Positions 1 to 17,746 of a stretch of 64,000 nt of DNA are shown here, piece by piece (the stretch's first letter is position 1; each line of letters opens with the position of its first letter). This stretch comes from Mortierella sp. BCC40632 (taxonomy: Eukaryota; Mortierellomycota; Mortierellomycetes; Mortierellales; Mortierellaceae), in contig WAEK01000004.1 of assembly GCA_011634665.1 (NCBI GenBank), positions 2,237,501 to 2,301,500 of the forward strand. The letters are read 5' to 3'. The notes under the pieces are model-generated. The model saw only the letters and a list, made by a program, of their open reading frames with translations, made no database searches and had not been told where the DNA came from. Position numbers and translations under genes: made by a program.

Positions 1-6326
<6,326 letters not shown>

Positions 6327-8638
6327 GGTCAGGGAGTAATGCTATCTGAGGGGTTGCACCAAGCTGAGGATGCAATCAAAGCAGGCGATGCGACGGAGCC
6401 AGGGTGAGCGAGACGAGAAATGGCCTGCAACTCGTGGTGGGGGGATGCACTCGACTCGACTAGTCTGTGTTGAAAAAATGGGAGGAGTGTGGACGAATAT
6501 GCGTGGGAGGAGGCAACGGACAAAAAAAAAAAAAAAAAAAAGAAAAAAAAAGAAAGCGATGCTGCCTGAACCTCTTCTACACAGTCTACTTTGATGCTAA
6601 TGCTGTAGAATGATGATGCGTAAAGCCACGGGTGATGGGGATGGGATGGATGAAAGAGAAGTGAGGGAGAGAGAAAAGAAAAAGAAAGAAAAAAAAAAAA
6701 AGGATGCGGTGGACGGTGGATGGGAGGATGCGATGGGGGGGATCGACGGGGAAGTGATGGGGGAGCGGGAAAGGATGCAAGTCCAGGATGAAGAGTAGTC
6801 GGGAACTAGCTAGTCTTCTCACGAGACGGGCATTGGCACATGGGAGCAGAGAGAAGGAGAGGACACGCTCGAGAACACACACCTAGAGACTGACTAAGGC
6901 AGTGGGCAGCGACGGGCACCGAGGTGGGAGTATGAGCGCGGATGGGTGTGTTTGGGCAGACGGGATGCAGGGGGGCGTTGGATGGCTGCAATGCAGACAG
7001 GGAAGAGAAGAGAGAAGAAAGAGTGAGAGCACAAAGAGAGTTGCAGATGGAAAGGGGTGGATGTGCGGATGAGAAAGAGAGAGTGCGTGCGTGCGTGAGA
7101 GAGAGAGGGAGAGAGAGAGAAGAAATAAAAAAAAAAATAGAGAGAGAGAGGAAGAGAGAGAAAAGAAGAAGCACGATCAAAGGCCAGAGAGAAAGATGGA
7201 ATTCTCTGATCGGACAAACGTAGACACAATAATGCAATGCAAGGAATACCGAGTTTGACCATGTACGAGTCCTGTCTACTTCGGTCACCGAGTTTCATTC
7301 ATGCAGAGAGAGAGAGAGAGAGAGAGGGAAAGAGGGAAAGAGAGAAGGGGGTAGGGGGTCCCATTGCCACTGAGCTGCATTCGGAGCCTCGACCTTCATT
7401 GTCTTGGACTGACGCATACATGCACATCGCCTTCACAGCTCCTCTCCTCTCATTCCTCCACAAACCACATTGAGCGACTCCGGAGACGGCTTTTTGGCGA
7501 GCTATGCTCCATCCCACACGACGTGCGGTCGAGTCGAACCCCTCCCCAAGTGAGTGCCCAGGCGCTCCTCACTCTCACTAAGTGGACACATGCTACACAG
7601 GGAAAAGCACCCCCACAATGCAGGAGAGAGAGAGATTTTGCTCTTGTCGCTCAGCCTCGCTCAACACCCTTGTGCATAAATCTCCACACTCTTTTGACCA
7701 ACAAGGCAAATCCATTTTGCTGGTTCGAAAGCAATTGAGAGACAGCTTTTGAAAAGGGCTATCTCTCTCTTCTCCTTCTCTAGCGCAAACGGAGAGAGAA
7801 TTATCAAGACTGGGAAAAAAGAGTTGTTGAGTTCGCTAGAAGACAAAGGGAGTCTCCGAGTCCCAGAAACGCGTCTTTGAAGCAAAAACCTTGCTTTTGA
7901 TTTGGGCCTCGTTGTTGTAGCACAGAAGCTTAATGATCTGGTCACCAGAGTGGATGTGATCATTTTGTCTCCGCCTCTTGACAATTGCCAGTCATCTCTT
8001 ATCTTGCGCGAATGGCACTCATTGTGCGATTGAGGAGTATCGCCTCCGAGTTGGGACTCGAAAAGTCCCACAGTTAAAGGAGCAGATCTTACATTAAATC
8101 TAGATGCAATAGGACCGTGGGAGACTCAATGGATTCGCCAAGGTTCATTCCCTCAAGCGAAAGTAGGGAGTGAAAGAATTTGCAAGGCCTTGTGACAAAA
8201 AAAAAAAAAAAAAAAAAAGTGAACCACATTGAATCATGGTCAAAGCGTCGAGAACAATGTCGAGTTTGAAACAACGGTCTTTTCCGAGTAATGTTCTCGA
8301 AATCTGCTTGGTGTTCCTTTAATGTGATATTTGTCCGATTTCAGTGTAGGCGACTACAATTATTGATCTAAATGTCCTTGTGATGCCCCGAGTGCTGTTT
8401 GACATTTTGGAAGACTAGTCGCTAAGTGTTCTGAAGTCTCCCCACTATTTAACGGGCTCAAAATAGATCAGCAGTTCCGCCATTTGTTTAGGCATGTAGT
8501 CTTGAGGACTAGTTGGTCATGGGACGGGGTCCGCGCTAGCGAATAAACCCCCAGACGGGACCCGTAAAAAGATTACCCAGAGTTCCCAGATGACCAGATT
8601 GAGGCGCCAGGAAACCCTAGGGAGGAGCAAAAGAATAG
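6327..8638. other. Intergenic region and presumed 5' region of the kinase gene; purine-strand low complexity
   Basis: No gene is supported here. The plus strand is GA-rich from about 6640 to 7340, so the kinase-sense strand is CT-rich, a common feature of fungal promoters and 5'UTRs. There is a 20-base A run at 6522-6541, an AG repeat near 7304-7326 and a T-run/A-run pair near 8200. Open frames here translate to Ser/Leu/Phe or Arg/Glu repeats only. Confidence 0.6.
8629..8632 (-). terminator. RNA polymerase III T4 terminator of tRNA-Leu
   Basis: AAAA on the plus strand gives TTTT on the tRNA strand, 6 bases past the mature 3' end. This is the usual distance for a Pol III stop. Confidence 0.6.
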
Positions 8639-8646
8639 TGACGGAA

Positions 8647-8679
<33 letters not shown>

Positions 8680-8719
8680 TCCTGATTCTGGCGCCTTAGA
8701 CCAACTCGGCCATTCCGTC
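8639..8719 (-). tRNA. tRNA-Leu (anticodon CAG)
   Basis: The minus strand folds as a class II tRNA. The acceptor stem GACGGAA pairs with TTCCGTC, with discriminator A at 8639. The D arm contains GGCCGAGTTGGTC, the anticodon stem is CCAGA/TCTGG with loop ATCAGGA (anticodon CAG, leucine), the long variable arm CCGAAAGG is typical of Leu tRNAs, and the T arm is GTGGGTTCAAATCCCAC. No intron is present. CCA is not encoded, as expected for a eukaryotic nuclear gene. Confidence 0.95.
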
Positions 8720-8984
8720 TTAAGATTTTGTTAAATCTTTCGGGTAGCCTGTTGGCACTATCGTCTATAGTCGGTCCAATTGGCAAGGATTTAACTGTTT
8801 TGGTTGTATTTAAGTAGTTTAAACCTCAGTCAAGGTCGCCAGTTCCTCCTCTCACGGACTTGACTCTTAGATCTCCCAAACTGACACCCCCTTCCCCAGA
8901 AGAAGGCAGTCATCTGAGAGGAAAAAGTATTAACACATTGTTTATGTACTTGTAGCTTGTTTGAAGGGTTTCCAAAGCGAGATA

Positions 8985-10332
8985 TTACTTCCTCATCTTG
9001 TTTTTGGTAGAGACTGGCTTCTTCACTGGGGTATGTTGGACCTTTTTCTTGGCATTCTTACCCTTGTTCATATTCTTGGGTCCTGTCTCCTGGATGTCGT
9101 CGTCATCTTCAAACGCTTTATTCCACCCATCACCCAAACTCCATTGGGTTGCAGTCTTTGCTTTCTTGACAGGTCTTGACGTTGTAACCTTGACTTGCTT
9201 CCCCTTGGGTTTAGACTCTTCCACTGTAGATCCTTTACGCTTTTTAGATTGTAGTCTCGACTCTGCTGCCGCCGTGGCAATGGCAGAAAGCTTTGTTCCC
9301 ATGTCTGGAGAAATCTTTGTGGTCGATGCAGAAGAACCGCCAGTCGAAATTTTACCCTTTTTAGCTTTTTCCTGTTGTTTCTTGACAGGTGGGACAGTCA
9401 AGCTCTTTTCTACTTTCTTGTTCTCTGAGGTTTGCTTCTTGGCAGATGAAGGCGTGTTCTCAGGCTTTGCACCGCTGACCTTTTGCTGTTTACTTTCAGC
9501 CTCTTTCTTCTTGAGGATAGAGGAAATGTTCCGTAGTTCCTCAGGCAAGTCATCCATACTATCGTCTCCTGAATCGTCAGCTTGAATGTCATTGGTATCG
9601 TTTGTTTCACTGTCCTCTGTGTCCCAGCTGCCATCGGATGCGCCATTGTCGTCATCTGTCTCCCAATCATCATCAGGGTTCTCGTCCTCAGCCTCATCGT
9701 CTTCTTCTACTGCTTGGCTCATTATTGTTGTGTTCATCGAAGATTTTCCAAAGAGAGACTTCATGAAAGTAGCCACTTCATCTGACAACCCGGTCTACAC
9801 AAAGAATTCAAGAGAGGTGGCATGGGTGACTCTGTCAGATATTTTAAAGATCTCATCTGATCTGGTTTGCACTCGAGAAAAGGGTCTGTAATTACCTCCA
9901 CACTGTCATCCGATCCTTGTGATTTCTTTTTTGAGCTGCTTGGAGTTGCTTTCTTTTTCTGTGTCGAAACGTTGTCCTCGATCTCAAGCTCCGAGTCTGA
10001 ATCCGAGTCAATACCGTTCAGTAGTTCCATGTCCTGTTTGGAGCCTCCCAAAGCTAAAATTTCCTTCAGTAAAACTTCGCTTCCATCGCCTGGCTTGCTC
10101 GCAGCTTTCTCGAGATGCTAGAAAATGAAAGACCATGTAAAGACTTAAGGTTAATAGGAAAAATAATAATAAAAGGTGCTTTGAAGTGCAGAGTGTGGAG
10201 GCTTCCAAATTCGACCGCGGCTTTGAGATCAAGCAATATGAAAAAGGTGATATTCAACTAGCCTTGAGGGCGAGAGGGTTGACGCACCTGCTTCTTCTTG
10301 GGTAGATTGAACTTGACTTCCTTGGGCGGCAT
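8985..10332 (-). CDS. Lys- and Asp/Glu-rich protein with a Noc1/Mak21-like N-terminal leader
   Basis: Exons on the minus strand are 10332-10288, 10117-9896 and 9794-8985, all phase 0, giving 358 residues. The start MPPKEVKFNLPKKKQ is short and basic. Residues about 16-110 (LLKEILALGGSKQDMELL, then DEVATFMKSLFGKSS) resemble the leader of the 60S ribosome-assembly factor Noc1/Mak21 (human CEBPZ). The large HEAT-like Noc/CBF domain that normally follows is absent. Instead there is an acidic stretch (DDDWETDDDNG and similar) and a long lysine-rich tail ending in KTKNKMRK-like basic repeats. Nucleolar location is inferred from composition. It may be a separate small nucleolar protein or a shortened paralogue. 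It lies divergent to Prp16 with a 262-bp shared promoter region. Confidence 0.75.
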
Positions 10333-10594
10333 TGCGTGGGTGAATGGTTGGACGAGAACTCTAGACTTGAGGAAAAAAAAAAAAAAAAGAGTTGTAGCAG
10401 ACTACAAAGCCACCTTGAAGGTTGACGTGCATTTCTCCCCCTCTTCTGCTACGCTTTTTTTCCCCCTTCCAGTCTGCATCTCCACTTTCCCACATACCCT
10501 TCTTAATACACAAACATACACACCTTCCCCCATCCATTGCCCTCTCATCAGGAACTCATACACTGAAGGCATTGGAACCCTAGTTGTTTCCATC
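10333..10594. promoter_or_regulatory. Divergent promoter region between the Noc1-leader gene and PRP16
   Basis: The two start codons face away from each other over 262 bp. The interval holds an A run at 10374-10388 and a pyrimidine-rich tract (about 10435-10530) just upstream of the PRP16 start. No clear TATA box is visible. Confidence 0.5.
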
Positions 10595-13500
10595 ATGTCT
10601 AGTTTTGAGCATGAGGTTGCCATCGACCTCTCGCGGGCACTAAATCTCGTCAACGCAAACGACCTTCTTGCTCGACAAGTCATTCAAATTGCTAGGCATC
10701 ATAAGCAAGCTCCAGGATTCGTCAAAGGTACTATCCGCTTTACCTTACCTCGCCTGCATTCCTCAGTACCGTTCTTTGTCGGTTTCCATTCAGTCATATG
10801 CACATATTTACCCATATGTTTTTGTAATTGCTCGTTTATTTTTAGCCTGTGCTGCCTTTGGAAAGTTCAAAGAAGAGTTCTTGTTCGACGTCTATGTCAA
10901 AGTTCAGAACCATGATCGGGACAATGCAGTCAATGGAGATTCAAGAGGACCCGGCATCAGCGAACGGAGTTCTAGTACACATCAGATTCAATCCTCCTCA
11001 GGCGTTGGACTATCGAATTTTGTACGATCCTTTGATGAGGAGGACGAAGCTCCAGCTCCAATGTTGCCTGGTGGCCTGATCAAAAGGAAAAATGTCTCGG
11101 GAGATGATGTAAGTTACCCCCCCTCGCCTCCTCTTATCTAACGTTCTTGTTTTCACTTTTCTACGTCCTGGGCTAACAAAGAGTACTCTCTCGTCACTCT
11201 ATTGGATAGCGTCACGTTTTTAAAGTACCTACAGTACCCCAAGGCGTATCTCGACTCGGACTGGATAAACTAGCCAAGGAAAAGCGCGAAGAACGTGAGC
11301 GTGTAGCAGAGGCCAAGAAGATCAAGCTTCAGGTGGAAGAAGAGCTGGATCAGGATAATGATACGCCTACATCTGAGAACTCAAGCAGGAATGGTGACCA
11401 AAAGGATCAGAGATCGTCGCAGTCTAACATGAAGCACGTCCAACCCCATTACCGTACCAAACGCATGGAAACCCCTTCACACCCTGGAGGCGTTAGTCAG
11501 GAAGCGCTTCGACGAGCTGAGGAGCGAAGGCAACGTGATCGTACTTCGAGAGGAGGACTATGGGACCGAGCAGGTGACAACCGGAGCCGAGCAGATGACA
11601 ATCGAAGCCGGGACAGAGACAGGGACAATGGTGGCCATTCTGGATCCTCAGATAGAGACCGGTATAGTCGCGATTCAAAGTGGTCCCGAGACAGGGGCAG
11701 GGATCGGGATCGGGACCATGATCGAGACCGAGACCGAGACCGAGACCGCGATCGTGACTATAATCGTGATGGTGACAGGGACCGCTACAGATCTGGAGAT
11801 CGGGATAGGAACGGCGGCAGCAAGTGGGAGCGCCGCGACGATCGAGATCGAGAGAGACGCAGCACGGAGCGTAGAGATGACCACGACAAAGCCTGGAGCA
11901 GTGCTACGCCAAGGAGGGGCGATTCTTCTGAACCAAAGACTCAACGCCCCAACAGGAGTGAGTGGGATGCAACGCCTCTTCGGACCGACCGCAATACCGA
12001 CCGGACCCTCTTTGGAGGCTTGACACCCAGGCGAGGTAAGGTTTTTTTTTTTTTTTTTTTTTTTTTGAATGGTGACAGTGCGTTTCTGCTCACCTTTGGA
12101 AATCCTCAGGACATGTCTAACAAATGTATATGTTTTTTTTTTTCATTGTGTCTATGACATCTAGACTATAGGCCACCGACTCAAGGAAGAGGTACATCGG
12201 ATTGGGATACTGTTACTCCTCGCGTTTCGTCTTCTGGCTATGATGATCAGGTGGATAACTATCCGGATGAGAATTTTGAGGATCAACCTGACAAAGACGA
12301 ATGGGAGACTGAACAACGTCAAATTGACCGAGAGTGGTACAACATGGAAGAGGCAGGAGGGGCAGCCGACGATCTTCACAACCCATTTGCGGATTATGAA
12401 GAGCACGATACCAAGAAGGAAGAGGAGCTTGAAAAGAAACAGATGAAAAAGATCTCAGCGCGCCAAGCACAGTACAACAAGGATAACGAGCTTTGGGAAA
12501 CGAACCGGATGCTGACAAGTGGTGTCTATCAGCGAAAAGAAGTCGATACTGACTTTGATGACGAGTCCGAAGCACGAGTGCATTTGCTGGTCCATGATAT
12601 CAAACCTCCTTTCCTTGATGGTCGTGTTGTCTTTACAAAGCAGATCGAACCTGTCCAGTCTGTCAAAGACCCCACATCGGATATGGCAATCTTTTCTCGT
12701 AAAGGAAGTGCGCTGGTCCGAGAAAAGCGTGAACAGGCTGAGCGACTCAAAGCAGCACCCAAATTCCAGGTTGCAGGAACGGCTCTAGGAAATGTGATGG
12801 GAATCGATAACCCCGAAGAGAGAGAAAAGAGGGAGGCAGAGGAGGCAGCGGCCAAAGTCAAAGAGTTGGAGGATGACGAGGATCTTATGGATGGCAAGGG
12901 CGACTCACAGTTTGCTTCTCATCTCAAGTCCTCCGCGGCAGCCAGCGCATTCTCAAAGTCCAAGTCGATCAAGGAGCAACGCGAGTATTTGCCTGCCTTT
13001 GCTGTTCGAGAGGAATTAATGAGAGTCATCCGAGATAATCAGGTCATTATTGTTGTCGGCGAGACAGGTTCCGGAAAGACGACACAGTTAACACAGTTCT
13101 TACATGAGGATGGATACAGCACCTTTGGTATGATCGGATGTACACAGCCTCGACGTGTTGCCGCCATGTCAGTTGCTCGTCGTGTGGCAGAGGAGATTGG
13201 ATGCAAATTGGGTTCCACAGTTGGATATTCCATTCGTTTTGAGGACGTGACATCTTCTGACACTGTTATCAAGTATATGACTGATGGTGTACTGTTAAGA
13301 GAGTCGATTCGTGAAGCAGATCTAGACCAGTACAGTGCTATTATCATGGACGAGGCTCACGAGCGATCGTTGAACACGGATGTTTTGATGGGTTTGATGA
13401 AGAAGATCCTTGCCAGACGTCGAGACCTGAAGCTCATCGTCACTTCTGCCACCATGAATGCTTCAAAGGTAAGCTTTGGCTATTGATCTCAGCAAAATGA

Positions 13501-15180
13501 ACACTGTTTTGACTCGGACTGATTCCTGGAAACTAACGCTCTCGTTTTTGAATGTCCTTGGTTTGCTAGTTTTCGTCCTTTTATGGAAATGCCGCTACAT
13601 TCACCATCCCAGGTCGTACTTTCCCTGTTGATATCATGTTCAGCAAAGTGCCATGCGAGGATTACGTCGACAGTGCTGTTAAACAGGTTCTGGCCATCCA
13701 TTTGGGACAACCGGCCGGAGATATCTTGGTGTTCATGACAGGACAGGAGGATATCGAGATCACCTGTCAAGTTATCAACGAGCGACTGGCACAGGTTGAC
13801 AATGCCCCTCCACTCTCAGTTCTTCCAATCTATTCTCAAATGCCTGCAGATCTTCAGGCAAAGATTTTTGAGCCTGGTGAGAACAACGCTCGCAAGTGTG
13901 TTGTTGCTACCAATATCGGTGAGACGTCGTTGACAATTGACGGTATCCTTTACGTAGTCGACGCGGGATATGTGAAGCTCAAGGTGTTCAACCCCAAGAT
14001 CGGTATGGATTCACTTCAAATTACGCCCATCTCCCAAGCGAATGCGAACCAGCGCTCTGGTCGTGCAGGGAGAACAGGACCAGGCGTTTCATGGCGATTG
14101 TATACGGAGCAGGCGTTTGTTTATGAGATGTTTATGAACCCGATTCCTGAAATTCAGAGAACGAATCTGGCAACTGTCGTTTTGCAGCTAAAGTCACTGA
14201 ACGTTAAAAACTTGCTTGAGTTTGATTTCATGGACCCACCACCTCAGGATAACCTTCTCAACTCGATGTATCAACTCTGGATCCAGGGAGCCCTTGACAA
14301 CACGGGAGAATTGACACCGCTTGGGCAGAAAATGGCTGTGTTCCCAACAGAGCCTTCCTTGGCAAAGATGTTGATTGTGGCAGAAAAGATGGGATGTACG
14401 GCAGAGATTGTGACGATTGTGTCCATGTTGTCCGTGCCAAGCGTTTTTTACCGACCCAAGGAGCGACTTGAGGAATCCGATGCTGCCCGCGAAAAATTCT
14501 TTGTGCCTGAAAGTGACCACTTGACATTGCTGAACGTCTATACTCAGTGGAGGTCCAATGGATATCGAGATGAATGGTGCACGAAGCACTTTGTCCAGCC
14601 AAAGGCAATGAGGAAGGCACGTGAAGTGCGATCGCAGCTCATGGATATGATGAAGTCCGAGAAGATGCCCTATATTTCCTGTAATACAGACTGGGATGTT
14701 ATCCGAAAGTGTATTTGCTCAGCTTATTTCCATCAAGCCGGCCGGATCAAGGCTCTAGGGGAGTATGTCAACTGTCGAACCGGTTTGCCCTGTCATCTTC
14801 ATCCAACATCGGCACTCTACGGATTAGGATATAATCCTGACTATATTGTCTACCACGAGTTGGTGATGACCTCAAAGGAGTACATGCAATGTGTCACTTC
14901 AGTGGATCCACATTGGCTCGCCGAACTTGGACCAATGTTCTACTCGGTCAAGGAAAAGACGTATACGCAGCGGGATAAACGCATAGCAACCAAGGCGGAA
15001 GAAGCTCGAATGGCGCTCGAGATGGACTTGAAAGAGACTAGAGAGAAGGAGGAGAAAGAGAAGGCGGCAGAGGCAGAGGTATCTACCGGAGGCTCGATTG
15101 CGGAGGCTCGGTTCAGGATTGCTACTCCCGGATTCAGGACCCCTGGAACACCGATGCGGAAACGTCGACTTGGTATCTGA
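10595..15180 (+). CDS. PRP16: Pre-mRNA splicing ATP-dependent RNA helicase Prp16 (DHX38)
   Basis: DEAH-box helicase that remodels the spliceosome after the first transesterification step. Exons: 10595-10727, 10846-11108, 11210-12035, 12165-13468, 13570-15180; phases agree and give 1,378 residues. The N-terminus holds the family's [10 protein letters not shown] segment and a long RD/RE dipeptide region (about residues 330-390), then the NTR region, then the helicase core: Walker [11 protein letters not shown] near 706, DEAH near 802, SAT in [23 protein letters not shown] and QRSGRAGR near 1,002. Ratchet/winged-helix and OB-fold regions follow ([41 protein letters not shown]). The end resembles the metazoan/fungal consensus with [12 protein letters not shown]. 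Human DHX38 has about 1,227 residues, so length is normal. The third intron contains a T run of over 20 bases. It converges with the SLC25 gene. Confidence 0.96.
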
Positions 15181-15418
15181 ACAACTCAAATGGAGTAGCC
15201 ATTTTTTTCTTTTCCCTTATTTTGACTGTATTCCTTGTAATATAAATTAGATCCATAAAGTATTGGCTTTATTGATTATGATAAGAGTGCTTTTGAGTGA
15301 ATTGTTTTCAGAGTAGAGAGTGGGGAGGAGGAAAAGTGATTTGTTCTATAGACTATAATTGTTAGCACGATCGGACAAAACTATACAGTTCTTTTTCTTT
15401 CTTTCTTTTTGGAATGTT

Positions 15419-16943
15419 TCACACAGGGTTGATGCCGACAAGGCTTCTGAGTTTCTCGAAAATGACAAGCGACAACATAGTGTGAGGCCCAAGTCGGAGC
15501 CAGCACATCAAAAATCCTTTGTAAAGCGCTAGGGGACCTTCGCGACGAACTGTTTTGATAGCACAGTCGATAGCAGATGAATAAAGAGCGCCCTTTCCTT
15601 GGGCGTTGAACTGCTGATTCATGTAGCGGACCTTGACCGTGTCGATAGGAGAAGTGGAGATAGAGCACACTAGGCCTATCCAGGAAAAGTTTAGCGTTAC
15701 AGGATCATGAGCTCACCATGTACCTGCCAGTCTAGAACATGACGATCATTTGCCATTTAAAATACCTGCAACTGTGCTTGCACAAAAGTGAGTAAGGTAG
15801 CCCTCGTGGAAAATTGCATCTCCTTGTTTGTTCCGCTGTCGGAGTAACCAATGCTTGGTAGTGTCATAAGAGGCCAACTGCGAGGCAGTGACAACCATGG
15901 CCCGTGCTGCCGTTGGTACCACTCCACGATACAGTCCAGGAATCCCTTCCTCAATGTAGATTGATTTGCACGCATCTGCAATAGACGTATATCGAGGTTT
16001 ACCACTTGGCCAGAATGCCTGTAGTCGGACTAAAAGACAAAGTTGAGTCAATACCAAGTGTTGTTTGTTTCAGAGAGACAGAGAGTGACACCAAACATTT
16101 CCTACCTTTGATGAGATCCGTCGGGTTAGCAATAACACTTCCTACCATTCCCGAGGATAGGCCTGCAAGCAGCTTGGTCAAGGTTGATGTCTCTTCGCCA
16201 CCTCGGAGACCCATGGACCCCATACCGGAGTAAAGTCCTTTGAAGAGATCGTAGCTGCCGAACCGGATAGTAGAGTAGATACTCTCCCTCAGCACAGCAG
16301 GAGCTAGTCCTGCCAGGAGTACTTGAGGTCCCTCTGCCCTGAGAATCTGTCGAAGTAGTGGAACCAGTCGCAGAGTTGGTGTCGGCGCAGCTGCCGTGGA
16401 GGTAGGGGCGGGCTTCAAGGGTTCGTGTACAAGCAAGCCTGCATCTCGATGGGAGACTGGATTCGCCAACAGGGTCGAGTGTGGTGAGGAAGATGAAGAG
16501 AGATGAGAAACAGATGTTGAGAACAAGCCTGCCGAAGTCGAGGTTGTAGTTGGAGCATGCGCAGAGGTTCTTAGCCGACCCAATGTTCCGGCATGGGCCG
16601 CGGTAGGAGGAGCAGCAGCCTCTCCTTGGAGCTGGAGTCGGACCTTGATGACATCGACTGGGTTAGTGAAAACAACAGCGACCATACAACCAATGCCGCC
16701 AAAGACTAGTTTAGCAGCGAGCTCCTGTCCAGGAGTCCACGCCTGTCCTTGGGCAGATTGGGGGGATGTGGCATTGGCAGCAGAGACCGCTGGGGTAAGA
16801 TCCGCAGCGGAGAGCAAAGACGAAGGATGCGTGGGAGAGTGAGCGGGGAAGGAACCCTGGGCCTCGCCTCCTGTGGAGATGATGAGTTGCTGGCCCTGAG
16901 CCTGTTCCTGATTCTGAATCTGATTGTGAGTAGCCATTAACAC
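15419..16943 (-). CDS. SLC25 mitochondrial carrier, with long low-complexity insert in the first repeat
   Basis: Inner-membrane metabolite carrier. Exons on the minus strand: 16943 (or 16937)-16106, 16029-15766, 15675-15419; phases agree, about 450 residues. The three signature motifs are all present: NPVDVIKVRLQ, NPTDLIKVRLQ (split by an intron) and SPIDTVKVRY. Sequence around GSYDLFKGLY and ARAMVVTASQLASYDTTKH is closest to the UCP/dicarboxylate-oxoglutarate branch, but the substrate cannot be told. Two in-frame ATGs six bases apart open the gene (MLMATHN). Typical carriers have about 300 residues. The excess lies in a Gln/Ser-rich N-terminus (about 75 residues) and a Ser/Thr/Ala/Pro-rich insert of about 90 residues in the first matrix loop. 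Confidence 0.9.
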
Positions 16944-17746
16944 AGAGGAGAGTTAGATGAGAGGAGATGAGGAGAGGTAGGATGGAGAGAAGAAGGAGGA
17001 GGAGAAAGAAAGAGAGAGAGAAAGAGAGAGAAAGGAGTAGCAACGATCGGTCAGTTGGCTTTCGCTCTTCGTCTGTCCTGCCCTGTCCTCTTCTGCCCTG
17101 TGTCTGCCTGTCTGTGTGGGTGTGGCACAAGAGAGAGAGACCTTACCCCAGCAGCTTTCCCACAACACCACACACAATGCAACAGCGCAGAGATGGGAGG
17201 GTCTTTCTTCTTGAGAGAGAGAAAGAGAGAAAGGGCTCTCTCCAGTCTTTCTTCCTGTCCGGAGCAACAAACCTTGAGAACCTTGCGGAGAGAACTCTCC
17301 CCAATGATCTTCTCTCTGTGTATCTTCTGTGCAAGTCAAGTGTGCGGGCGTGCTCTCCTCCTCGTCTTCCATGTGCTGCAGGGCCTGTGGGCGCCACGGC
17401 GGGGTTCCTGATCCTTCCAAGCGGGTGGTGCACAGACGAGCTAGGTGGCGTAGACTGAATGCTGGGAGCAGTATTGGTCCGACAGCAAGAAAGATAGCAA
17501 GAAAGAAAAAAAATATACATGACATTCGTCGCGTCTACGATGGTCGTTCCTACCTCTCTCTCTTTCTTTCTTCCTCTTTGTTGATCATTGTGCTTGAGTC
17601 TGGTTAGGAGCTGGAACTTCTGGAACAACCAACACAACATTGCGTCTGGAGCGACTCGTCGGCGTAGGATCATTCCATCAGTGCCCCTGAGATAATCAGT
17701 CTGATCCGAACATCACTGCGTTCATCCATCTCTCACTTCAGCCATC
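16944..17746. promoter_or_regulatory. Divergent intergenic region between the carrier and kinesin genes
   Basis: About 800 bp with alternating GA- and CT-rich tracts (for example about 16980-17036 GA-rich) and no supported gene. It presumably holds both promoters; no convincing TATA box was found. Confidence 0.45.

Noticed and set aside
6806..7298. Two minus-strand frames of 134-160 residues with hydrophobic Ser/Leu/Phe stretches
   Set aside because: They are translations of the CT-rich strand of the kinase upstream region. Repetitive, no domain, and two frames of the same DNA give equal-length products.
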